Shown in pieces: positions 9,589 to 17,216 of a stretch of DNA of 64,000 nt (within the stretch, counting starts at the first letter, position 1; each line of letters starts with the position of its first letter). The DNA is taken from positions 1 through 64,000 of the forward strand of contig NZ_FOMH01000007.1 in assembly GCF_900112575.1 (NCBI RefSeq), written 5' to 3'. A program made the translations under genes and the position numbers. The stretch is from Flavobacterium phragmitis (GTDB lineage: Bacteria > Bacteroidota > Bacteroidia > Flavobacteriales > Flavobacteriaceae). The notes beneath the pieces are model-generated. The model made no database searches and had not been told where the DNA came from. It was given only the letters and a program-made list of their open reading frames with translations.

Positions 9589-11130
9589 ATGGCAAAACAA
9601 GAAGATATATTTAAGAATGTGGTTTCGCACGCAAAAGAGTACGGATTTATTTTTCCGTCAAGCGAAGTTTACGACGGTTTAAGTGCAGTATATGATTATG
9701 CACAAAACGGTGTCGAATTAAAAAAGAATATCCGTGAATATTGGTGGAAATCAATGGTTCAGATGAATGAAAATATTGTCGGCCTTGATGCTGCGATATT
9801 GATGCATCCAACAACTTGGAAAGCTTCTGGACACGTTGATGCTTTCAACGATCCATTAATTGATAATAAAGATTCTAAAAAGAGATATAGAGCGGACGTT
9901 TTGGTGGAAGATTATGCTGAAAAAATTCACCAAAAAGCACAAAAAGAAATTGACAAAGCAAAAGCTCGTTTTGGAGATGCATTCAACGAACAAGAGTTTA
10001 TTACAACCAACGCTCGAGTTATTGAATATTTGGCTAAAGAAAAAGAAATTAGAGAACGCTTAGGACGTTCTTTAGGAGCTGGAGATCTAGACGATGTAAA
10101 AGCTTTGATTGAAGAATTAGAAATTGCTGATCCTGAAACGGGTTCTAAAAACTGGACAGATGTTAAGCAGTTCAACTTAATGTTTGGAACTAAATTGGGT
10201 GCTTCTGCAGAAAACGCAATGGATTTATATTTACGTCCAGAAACGGCTCAAGGTATTTTTGTAAACTTTTTAAATGTTCAGAAATCGGGTCGTATGAAAG
10301 TTCCTTTTGGAATTGCTCAAACGGGTAAAGCCTTCAGAAATGAAATCGTTGCAAGACAATTCATTTTCCGTATGCGTGAATTCGAACAAATGGAAATGCA
10401 ATTTTTTGTTCGTCCAGGAGAAGAAATGAAATGGTACGAGCACTGGAAAGAAACGCGTTTAAAATGGCATTTGTCTTTAGGTTTAGGTAAAGAAAATTAC
10501 CGTTACCACGATCACGAAAAATTAGCGCACTACGCAAACGCGGCAGCAGATATCGAATTCAATTTCCCATTCGGATTCAAAGAATTGGAAGGAATTCACT
10601 CTCGTACTGATTTTGACTTAAAAGCACACGAAGAATATTCAGGAAGAAAATTACAATACTTTGACCCTGAATTAAATGAAAACTATGTTCCTTACGTAGT
10701 AGAAACTTCAGTAGGTTTAGATCGTATGTTCTTGGCAGTTTTTGCTACTTCATTAAAAGAAGAAACATTAGAAGACGGTTCTACAAGAACAGTTTTACAG
10801 TTGCCGGCAGTTTTAGCTCCAACTAAAGCAGCAGTTTTACCATTAGTTAAAAAAGACGGCTTACCAGAAGTGTCAAGAAAAATCATTGAAGATTTGAAAT
10901 GGGATTTCAATGTGGCGTATGATGAAAAAGATGCTGTAGGACGTCGTTACAGAAGACAAGATGCTTTAGGAACGCCTTTCTGTATTACAGTTGATCATCA
11001 GACTTTAGAAGATGAAACGGTAACCATTCGTCATAGAGATACAATGAAACAAGACCGTGTAAAAATTGCTGAATTAAGAGGGATTATCGAAAACGAAGTT
11101 TCGATGAAAAACTGGTTGATGAAAATGTAA
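9589..11130 (+). CDS. glyS: Glycine-tRNA ligase
   Basis: Class II aminoacyl-tRNA synthetase of the single-chain (dimeric) type, charging tRNA-Gly. Motifs seen: LRPETAQGIFVNF, FRNEIVARQFIFRMREFEQME (motif 2 region) and a class II motif 3 near VETSVGLDRMFLAVF. The C-terminal anticodon-binding domain (about 400-513) follows, with APTKAAVLPLVKK. The 513-residue length is usual for Bacteroidota. It is flanked by its own promoter box and terminator. Confidence 0.96.
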   Translation: MAKQEDIFKNVVSHAKEYGFIFPSSEVYDGLSAVYDYAQNGVELKKNIREYWWKSMVQMNENIVGLDAAILMHPTTWKASGHVDAFNDPLIDNKDSKKRYRADVLVEDYAEKIHQKAQKEIDKAKARFGDAFNEQEFITTNARVIEYLAKEKEIRERLGRSLGAGDLDDVKALIEELEIADPETGSKNWTDVKQFNLMFGTKLGASAENAMDLYLRPETAQGIFVNFLNVQKSGRMKVPFGIAQTGKAFRNEIVARQFIFRMREFEQMEMQFFVRPGEEMKWYEHWKETRLKWHLSLGLGKENYRYHDHEKLAHYANAAADIEFNFPFGFKELEGIHSRTDFDLKAHEEYSGRKLQYFDPELNENYVPYVVETSVGLDRMFLAVFATSLKEETLEDGSTRTVLQLPAVLAPTKAAVLPLVKKDGLPEVSRKIIEDLKWDFNVAYDEKDAVGRRYRRQDALGTPFCITVDHQTLEDETVTIRHRDTMKQDRVKIAELRGIIENEVSMKNWLMKM

Positions 11131-11151
11131 TCTTTACATACTATAGTATAG

Positions 11152-11185
11152 ATCCCAAATTCCGTAAAGGAGTTTGGGATTTTTG
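11152..11185 (+). terminator. Terminator of glyS
   Basis: ATCCCAAATTCC pairs with GGAGTTTGGGAT (one G-T pair) across a 5-nt loop and is followed by TTTTGATTTTT. Confidence 0.8.
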
Positions 11186-11392
11186 ATTTTTAAAAAGACG
11201 TATTTTATCGATGTTTTTTGCATTTCATCTTTATGTATCAACATTTTAATGTAATGTGTTAACAATGAAATGTTTAAAAATCTAAAATCCGTATTTTTAA
11301 ATGCGGAAAAATGCCGAGAAACTATTTTTTTTCGCATAGAATCAAATTAGATTATTTTGATTGTGAAGTGAGAAAAGCAACAAAACCAAAAA

Positions 11393-12211
11393 TTGAAAAA
11401 GTATTCGTATATTATAGTTGATGATGATGCTGAAAGTATTTTGAAGACCAAAACAACCGCGGCAGGTTTTTCAGAATTATCTTTTACGGCTTCGGCATCA
11501 AATTTTCAAGAGGGTTTAAATTTGGTTTTAGAGCATAAACCATCCTTGGTTTTTCTAGAAATCGATCCTAAAAATAAAGCTAGTGAATTGTCTCTCGCTT
11601 TTATCAGTGAATTGCACCGTTTCTTTCAGGAAATTCCGAAAATTATTATTACGACCAATAAAAAAGACAAAGCCTTTGATGCCATTCAATACGGTGTCTT
11701 TGATTATATATTAAAACCTGTTGCCCATGTTGATTTTCTAAAATCGGTTTTAAGACTTAAAAAAGCCAATTTAGACAGCAAAACACCACAATTTATAGAG
11801 GAACCAACTTCTATCGTAATCGATAATGTAAACAACGTTACAATTCCTCAAAATGTCGAAAAACCTTTAACAATCTGCATCAAATCATATGGTGATTATC
11901 GATATTTAAACGCAGCCGACATTTGTTACTTTCAAGCCGATAATAATTCGACAGATATTTATTTGAATACTGGTGAAATGATTACGGCATTTAAAACGTT
12001 AAAGCATTTTGAGAGTGTTTTGACGTATCCTTTTATCCGAATTCACAACAGTTATGTAATCAATCGTAATTACATTGCACGAATTCATAGCGGAAACTCA
12101 ATCTGTTACATAAAAAATTCCTCAAAAAAGATTCCTTTTTCTAAAACCTACAAAACAAATGTGGATCAAATAATTTCTGATTTTGCTGCAGGAAATTACT
12201 TAGAAATCTAA
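11393..12211 (+). CDS. LytTR-family response regulator with Glu at the phosphoacceptor position
   Basis: The N-terminal receiver domain (1-125) has the acidic cluster D10-D12 (VDDDAE) and the conserved Lys in ILKPV (K108). The strand that normally ends FLDI reads VFLEIDP, so E56 stands where the phosphorylated Asp should be. The C-terminal LytTR DNA-binding domain spans about 165-268 (YRYLNAADICYFQADNN, then IRIHNSYVINRNYI). The start is TTG at 11393: an in-frame TGA lies 30 bases upstream and no ATG is available. No sensor kinase is adjacent in the same direction before the next gene. It may act without phosphorylation. Confidence 0.85.
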   Translation: MKKYSYIIVDDDAESILKTKTTAAGFSELSFTASASNFQEGLNLVLEHKPSLVFLEIDPKNKASELSLAFISELHRFFQEIPKIIITTNKKDKAFDAIQYGVFDYILKPVAHVDFLKSVLRLKKANLDSKTPQFIEEPTSIVIDNVNNVTIPQNVEKPLTICIKSYGDYRYLNAADICYFQADNNSTDIYLNTGEMITAFKTLKHFESVLTYPFIRIHNSYVINRNYIARIHSGNSICYIKNSSKKIPFSKTYKTNVDQIISDFAAGNYLEI

Positions 12212-12388
12212 AAACCAGACGTTTACACGAATTTGCTATCCATTGGCTATCAATTGGGTATGATCTACCATAAACTCAATTTTTTGTATAAATTTTTTTC
12301 GAACTCGGTATTAGTTTTACACCATGATTCGCAACAAACAGCAAGTCATTCTCCAAAAAAATAGACAAACATTTAAAAACCTCAGGTC

Positions 12389-12634
12389 ATGAAAAAAGCA
12401 ACATTGACAATCGGATTATTTTCTTTAGTAATGGTAGCAACTTCTTTTGCAACACCAGAAATCCCAACAAACTTCGCACTTAGAGATACTGTTCCTCCAA
12501 TTGATGGTGGTGCTGCAGGTGGAGTTCTTAAGAAGCCAGACCGTTTTGCAATGAATACTGAATTGTCTAAAACTAGAAATGTAAACTTTGCTAGCGTTAA
12601 TCAATCTGTTGGAAATGATAAAAAAGTAGACTAA
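12389..12634 (+). CDS. Small secreted peptide, function unknown
   Basis: This 81-residue protein begins with a clear signal peptide (MKKATLTIGLFSLVMVATSFA). The mature part is about 58 residues with a Gly/Pro-rich stretch (PPIDGGAAGGVLKKP) and no cysteine. An ATG start, a 177-bp upstream gap and a strong terminator just after it mark it as a single-gene transcript. It lies between a LytTR regulator and a sensor kinase operon, so it could be their target or signal, but that is only position. I do not recognise the family. Confidence 0.7.
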   Translation: MKKATLTIGLFSLVMVATSFATPEIPTNFALRDTVPPIDGGAAGGVLKKPDRFAMNTELSKTRNVNFASVNQSVGNDKKVD

Positions 12635-12656
12635 TCTACAATTGAAATAAAATAAT

Positions 12657-12686
12657 AAAGCTGTCAGATTTGACAGCTTTTTTTTG
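12657..12686 (+). terminator. Terminator of the small secreted peptide gene
   Basis: A 10-bp perfect stem (AAAGCTGTCA / TGACAGCTTT) with a 4-nt loop and a TTTTTT tail. Confidence 0.9.
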
Positions 12687-12711
12687 TGTCTAAAGTTTTT
12701 TACTACTTTTG
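12683..12711 (+). promoter_or_regulatory. Bacteroidota promoter of the sensor kinase operon
   Basis: TTTG at 12683-12686 and TACTTTTG at 12704-12711 fit the -33 / -7 consensus (TTTG, then TAnnTTTG) with 17 bases between. It directly follows the terminator and places the mRNA start near 12718, which rules out translation from 12684. Confidence 0.65.
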
Positions 12712-12731
12712 GTAAAATTCAAAAAGAACAA

Positions 12732-14789
12732 TTGAAAGAAATAAGCAAAATAGTATTACTTATCCTCTTAGTTTTGATGGGCTGTACCCAGAAAACAGGA
12801 CCAAATGACGATACAGTTTCTTCTATAGACAGTCTTCCTGTCTATCTTTCTCTTGCAAATGAGAATAACATTTCGCTTCAATCCAAACAGAATTATAATC
12901 TTAAAGCGCTTAATATAATTTTAAGTCAAAAAGATGATTCTTTAAATAAGGTAAATCTTTTCAAGGTAGCCAATCGTTATTATAATATGAGCGATTGGAA
13001 AGCTTATTTCAACACCACAAAGTTGATTTTGGAAAGAGCAGAAAAATCTAAGGATTCAACAAACATGGCAAAAGCCTACACTTATTTAGGCGATTACTAT
13101 TTATCTCAATCTATTTCGGATAGTGCTTTCATGAATTATTATAAAGCTGAAAAGACCTATTTGAAGATAAATGACCAATTAAACTTAGCAAAAACATTTT
13201 TAAACAAAGCTAATTTACAATACAATGAAGGTGATTTTTTTGAAAGCGAAATAGCAGTTTTTAAAACTTTAAGTATTTTAAAAAAAGAAAAAAATGTAAA
13301 TGAACTTTTATATGAAAGTTATAATTTATTAGGCGTATTATACAATGAAAGAGAAGAATATAAGAAAGCATTAGAATTTCAAAATAATGCATTGGATATT
13401 CTGCAGGATAAATCTATACCAGCCGAACTTCAGTATAAAGCGGCTTCATTAAATAATATTGGTTTCATATACATGAATATGGGCAATTATAGACAGGCGA
13501 AAATCTTTTTTGAAAGAGCTTTGAAACAAAAAAATCTTTTTGGAGATAGAGCCAGTTTGTATGCAATTTTGCTGGATAACTTAGGATATACTAAATTTAA
13601 ATTAAATGATTCTGTACAATTACCAGATTTGTTCTACGAATCTTTAAGAATTAGAGATAGTCTCGATTTAGTTTCGGGTGTAGTTTCATGTAAAATTCAT
13701 TTATCAGAATATTTTGCTTTTAATAAAGATACAGCTAAGGCATTAGAGTTATCAAAACAAGCATTAACCCTTTCGCGAAGTACTACAAAATTTGTAAATA
13801 CTCTAGAAGCACTTAAACAAACGGCCGTTGTCGATCCAAAAAATGCATCTGTTTATTCTAGAGAATATATCAAACTCAATGATAAAATGTTGAAAGCAGA
13901 ACGAAAAATGGGAGAAAAATTCTCTCGAATCGAATATGAAACCAATGAAATAAAAGATCAAAATTCCAGTCTTCAGGAAAAAAATAAAACCTTGGTTTAT
14001 GTCTTTAGTATTTGTACATTGCTTGGGTTGTTTTTTTATGTCTATAAAACCCAACAAGCCAAAAACCGTGAGTTGCTTTTTAAACAGCAACAACAGATTG
14101 CAAATGAAGATATTTACAATTTGATGATTTCACAACAAAATGAAATTGAGCTTACTAGAATAAAAGAAAAAAAAATGGTCGCGCAGGAATTACACGATGG
14201 AGTGTTGGGGCGCATGTTTGGTATTAGAATTAGTTTGGATAGTCTGGATAAGGTTGATGAAGCTGAAGCTGCTTCTAAAAGAAAGAAGTATCTCGCAGAA
14301 TTAAAGAATATAGAACAAGATATTCGTGAAATTTCTCATGATTTAAATAGGGAAAAATCGGAATTAATTAATAATTTTGTTTTGATTCTGAATAAACTAT
14401 TTGATAATCAAAGAAATACGTTTAGTTCAAAACTAATTACCTCTTTTGATCCTGATGTGAAATGGGAATTAATTAGTAATATTGTTAAGATTAATTTATA
14501 TCGAATTCTTCAGGAAGGACTGCAAAATTGTAATAAGTATGCCAAGGCCGATATTATTAAAGTAGAGTTTAAGAATGAAAATGGTAATTTGGTCTTAAGT
14601 ATCGAAGATGATGGAATAGGGTTTAATACCAATAAAACCAAAAACGGAATTGGTCTGCATAATATCGAATATAGAGCAACAGAATGTAATGGTACAGTTA
14701 CTATAAAATCTGCCAAAGGAGAAGGAACGGTCCTAATTGTAAAAATCCCTATAGACCCAAATAATAACCTGCATAATAATGACATTTGA
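12732..14789 (+). CDS. TPR-containing sensor histidine kinase (HisKA_3 type), lipoprotein-like N-terminus
   Basis: The N-terminal hydrophobic segment ends in LVLMGC, a possible lipobox. Tetratricopeptide repeats fill about 60-380. A coiled region and one membrane segment (about 420-440, LVYVFSICTLLGLFFYVY) precede the kinase. The dimerisation His is H488 in QELHDGVLGRMFGI, the NarL/DesK pattern. The ATPase domain has NLYRILQEGLQN, DDGIGFN and NGIGLHNI. A TTG at 12732 is the best start because the promoter lies at 12683-12711. It overlaps the next response regulator gene by 11 bases, so the two form one signalling pair. The signal is unknown. Confidence 0.9.
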   Translation: MKEISKIVLLILLVLMGCTQKTGPNDDTVSSIDSLPVYLSLANENNISLQSKQNYNLKALNIILSQKDDSLNKVNLFKVANRYYNMSDWKAYFNTTKLILERAEKSKDSTNMAKAYTYLGDYYLSQSISDSAFMNYYKAEKTYLKINDQLNLAKTFLNKANLQYNEGDFFESEIAVFKTLSILKKEKNVNELLYESYNLLGVLYNEREEYKKALEFQNNALDILQDKSIPAELQYKAASLNNIGFIYMNMGNYRQAKIFFERALKQKNLFGDRASLYAILLDNLGYTKFKLNDSVQLPDLFYESLRIRDSLDLVSGVVSCKIHLSEYFAFNKDTAKALELSKQALTLSRSTTKFVNTLEALKQTAVVDPKNASVYSREYIKLNDKMLKAERKMGEKFSRIEYETNEIKDQNSSLQEKNKTLVYVFSICTLLGLFFYVYKTQQAKNRELLFKQQQQIANEDIYNLMISQQNEIELTRIKEKKMVAQELHDGVLGRMFGIRISLDSLDKVDEAEAASKRKKYLAELKNIEQDIREISHDLNREKSELINNFVLILNKLFDNQRNTFSSKLITSFDPDVKWELISNIVKINLYRILQEGLQNCNKYAKADIIKVEFKNENGNLVLSIEDDGIGFNTNKTKNGIGLHNIEYRATECNGTVTIKSAKGEGTVLIVKIPIDPNNNLHNNDI

Positions 14790-15477
14790 TTTAACAGATT
14801 CAGTTTCGCAACTAGTTAAAAAGAATATTTTAATAGTAGATGATCATCCATTTATTATTGAAGGATATAAAAACGCAATAACTCGTTATAATCCAAAGCA
14901 ATATGAATTTTTTATTGCGCAAGCACACGATTGTAAATCAGGATATGATATAATAGAAAACAACAACACGCCACAGTTTGATATTGCTTTTTTGGATATC
15001 AGTATGCCTCCTTATGAGGAAAAAGAGATTTTTTCGGGGGAAGATTTGGCAAAACTACTTCTCGTAAAAATGCCTTCCTGCAAGATTATTTTATTGACAA
15101 TGTATACAGAACTTCTAAAAATTAAAACTATAATTAGAAGTATCCAACCTAATGGATTAATCATTAAAAATGATCTTACTTTTGACGAACTGCTTTCGGC
15201 TTTTGATAAAGTAATGAAAAATGAAAAATACTACAGTCAGTCAGTTGTAAAAATGCTGAACCAAACGACTCACAATGCTATTGAAATTGATCAATATGAT
15301 AAACAGATATTAATTAATCTGGCGAAAGGATCATCTATTACCGATATGCTTATAAATATTCCTATCTCTTTGAATGCAATCGATAAAAGAAAAAAACACC
15401 TCAAAGAATTATTGAAAATAAGAAGTGGCTCTGATGATGATTTAGTGAGAGAAGCTAAAAGTAAGGGGCTTTTTTAA
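14779..15477 (+). CDS. Response regulator, NarL/LuxR-like with diverged output domain
   Basis: The receiver domain has D21-D22 (IVDDHPFI), the phosphoacceptor D73 (AFLDISMP) and a Lys near LIIKNDL. An insertion after the phosphoacceptor (PPYEEKEIFSGED) is longer than usual. The C-terminal 65 residues look like a helix-turn-helix (QYDKQILINLAKGSSI, then AIDKRKKHLKELL) related to the LuxR type but poorly conserved. It partners the overlapping sensor kinase. It is followed by intergenic repeats. Confidence 0.88.
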   Translation: MTFDLTDSVSQLVKKNILIVDDHPFIIEGYKNAITRYNPKQYEFFIAQAHDCKSGYDIIENNNTPQFDIAFLDISMPPYEEKEIFSGEDLAKLLLVKMPSCKIILLTMYTELLKIKTIIRSIQPNGLIIKNDLTFDELLSAFDKVMKNEKYYSQSVVKMLNQTTHNAIEIDQYDKQILINLAKGSSITDMLINIPISLNAIDKRKKHLKELLKIRSGSDDDLVREAKSKGLF

Positions 15478-15480
15478 AAA

Positions 15481-15598
15481 GAAATTCCAATTAGAAAATT
15501 CCAAATTCCAATAAAAAAAGAAATCCCAAAAAAGAAATTCCAAATTCCAGTAGCTATAAGCATTGGAATTTGGAATTTTTTTATTGGAATTTTTAAAA
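15481..15598. repeat. Intergenic inverted repeat, family A copy 2
   Basis: Several AATTCCAA/TTGGAATT units surround a hairpin (left arm 15535-15549, right arm 15564-15578) that matches the family A element at 8703-8750. It may also end transcription from both sides. Confidence 0.75.
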
Positions 15599-15600
15599 AT

Positions 15601-16647
15601 CTATTCTGTCAAGGCATCCCATCCTCGTGCTTTTAGAGCAATTTTGGTGTTGGCACGAGTTACAAGATGGATTCCTTCATTTTCTTCTGTCATGTGACCG
15701 ATAACAGAGAAATTTGGATTTCCTTTTATTTTGTCAAAATCGTTGATGTCAATTGTAAATAGAAGTTCATAATCTTCTCCGCCGTTAATGGCAACAGTTG
15801 TGCTGTCGATATTAAACTCTTCACAAGTAGAAATGAACTGCGGGTCTAAAGGGAGTTTGTCTTCATATAAATTACAACCCACTTTTGATTGTTTGCAGAT
15901 ATGAATAATTTCAGAAGATAATCCGTCTGAGATATCAATCATTGCTGTTGGTTTTATGTCCAAAGCATGAAGTAAAGTTCTAACATCTTTTCTTGCTTCT
16001 GGTTTCAGCTGACGTTCTACTAAATAAGTATAAGGATCTAAATCTGGCTGATTGTTTGGATTAACCTGAAAAACTTGTTTCTCACGTTCTAAAACCTGTA
16101 ATCCCATATAAGCCGCACCCAAATCTCCGGTTACAACCAAAAGATCTGTTTTTTGAGCTCCATTTCTGTAAACCAATTCCTTCTCATCAGCTTCTCCAAT
16201 AGCAGTAATGCTGATAATTAAACCTTTTTGAGATGATGTAGTGTCGCCACCAATTACATCGACTTTATACTCTTTTGCAGCATGTGCGATGCCATCAAAC
16301 AATTCTTCTAATGCTTCAAGAGGAAAACGATTTGAAACTGCTACAGAAACCGTTATTTGGGTTGGTTTCGCATTCATAGCACAGATGTCAGAAACATTTA
16401 CGACAACAGCTTTGTATCCTAAATGTTTTAACGGCATATAAGCCAAATCGAAATGAACTCCTTCTATCAATAAATCAGTAGAAACAACTACTTTTTTGTC
16501 TTTAAAATCAAGAACAGCAGCATCATCGCCTATACTTTTTAAAGTAGATTCCTGAGTAACATCAAAGTTTTTGGTTAAATGGTCTATTAAACCGAATTCG
16601 CCCAATTGCGCTATACTGGTTCGCTGCGGATTTTTATCTTCTATCAT
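15601..16647 (-). CDS. thiL: Thiamine-monophosphate kinase
   Basis: Phosphorylates thiamine phosphate to thiamine diphosphate, the last step of the pathway. Motifs: SIGDDAAVL (nucleotide/metal), STDLLIEGVHFD, VIGGDTTSS, TGDLGAAYMGL, DISDGLSSEI and INGGEDYELLFT, all typical of ThiL. Length 348 is normal for the phylum. The ATG at 16647 follows a -7 box by about 30 bases. No other thiamine gene is next to it. Confidence 0.95.
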   Translation of the reverse strand: MIEDKNPQRTSIAQLGEFGLIDHLTKNFDVTQESTLKSIGDDAAVLDFKDKKVVVSTDLLIEGVHFDLAYMPLKHLGYKAVVVNVSDICAMNAKPTQITVSVAVSNRFPLEALEELFDGIAHAAKEYKVDVIGGDTTSSQKGLIISITAIGEADEKELVYRNGAQKTDLLVVTGDLGAAYMGLQVLEREKQVFQVNPNNQPDLDPYTYLVERQLKPEARKDVRTLLHALDIKPTAMIDISDGLSSEIIHICKQSKVGCNLYEDKLPLDPQFISTCEEFNIDSTTVAINGGEDYELLFTIDINDFDKIKGNPNFSVIGHMTEENEGIHLVTRANTKIALKARGWDALTE

Positions 16648-16676
16648 TTTTTCTGAGTTCCAAAGTTTGTAAGCTG

Positions 16677-16684
16677 CAAAGGTA
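16677..16684 (-). promoter_or_regulatory. -7 box of thiL promoter
   Basis: The minus strand reads TACCTTTG, fitting TAnnTTTG, 29 bases upstream of the thiL start. Confidence 0.45.
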
Positions 16685-16803
16685 CAAAGTTGAGGATTGA
16701 ATAACTATAAACAGAGTTCGATTATTAGTTTGAAGCAGAAAGATTTGATTTTTTTATTGAGATTGTCTTGATTTTACTCCAAATGAACTTTACGAAACTT
16801 TGA

Positions 16804-17124
16804 CTAAAATATGAAAAAGAGTAAAATAATTAAGACTGAACAATGAATTAATAGTGAACCTAAATGTTCTCTATTTGAGAATGTTTTTATCAAATTAGCA
16901 ATTGTGAGGATTCCGATAATAAAAGGTGCGAACAAAATTAATATTGCATTTGGACCTGGTGCACAGATTCCATGAGGGAGAACGAAAAAAAATAGAAATG
17001 AAATTAAAATATAGGCTGCATAAAAGACCAAAGTTTTTAAAATATTTTTGTGACTAGCAGTTTGTTTTGTAAAAATATTTTTCAAATTCAGTTGATTTAA
17101 AGACAAATTTGTGATTATACCCAA
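16804..17124 (-). CDS. Small hydrophobic protein, function unknown
   Basis: A 106-residue protein with three likely membrane segments (about 29-49, 57-77 and 90-106, the last ending in IILLFFIF at the C-terminus). A CAPGPNA loop lies between the first two. No domain is recognised. It lies alone between thiL and the large adhesin on the same strand. Codon use and hydrophobic layout look like a real membrane protein, but it could be lineage-specific. Confidence 0.5.
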   Translation of the reverse strand: MGIITNLSLNQLNLKNIFTKQTASHKNILKTLVFYAAYILISFLFFFVLPHGICAPGPNAILILFAPFIIGILTIANLIKTFSNREHLGSLLIHCSVLIILLFFIF

Positions 17125-17216
17125 AGCTTTTTCTTTATTCCAAATATAGAAAAAATAATATCGTATTTACAAAATGTTCCTGTGGTCGAGTGAAGGATTG
17201 TAGTGCGCGCAAATCA

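Noticed and set aside
11134..11337. Minus-strand frame of 67 residues after glyS
   Set aside because: It covers the glyS terminator and AT-rich leader DNA, and has no coding signal.
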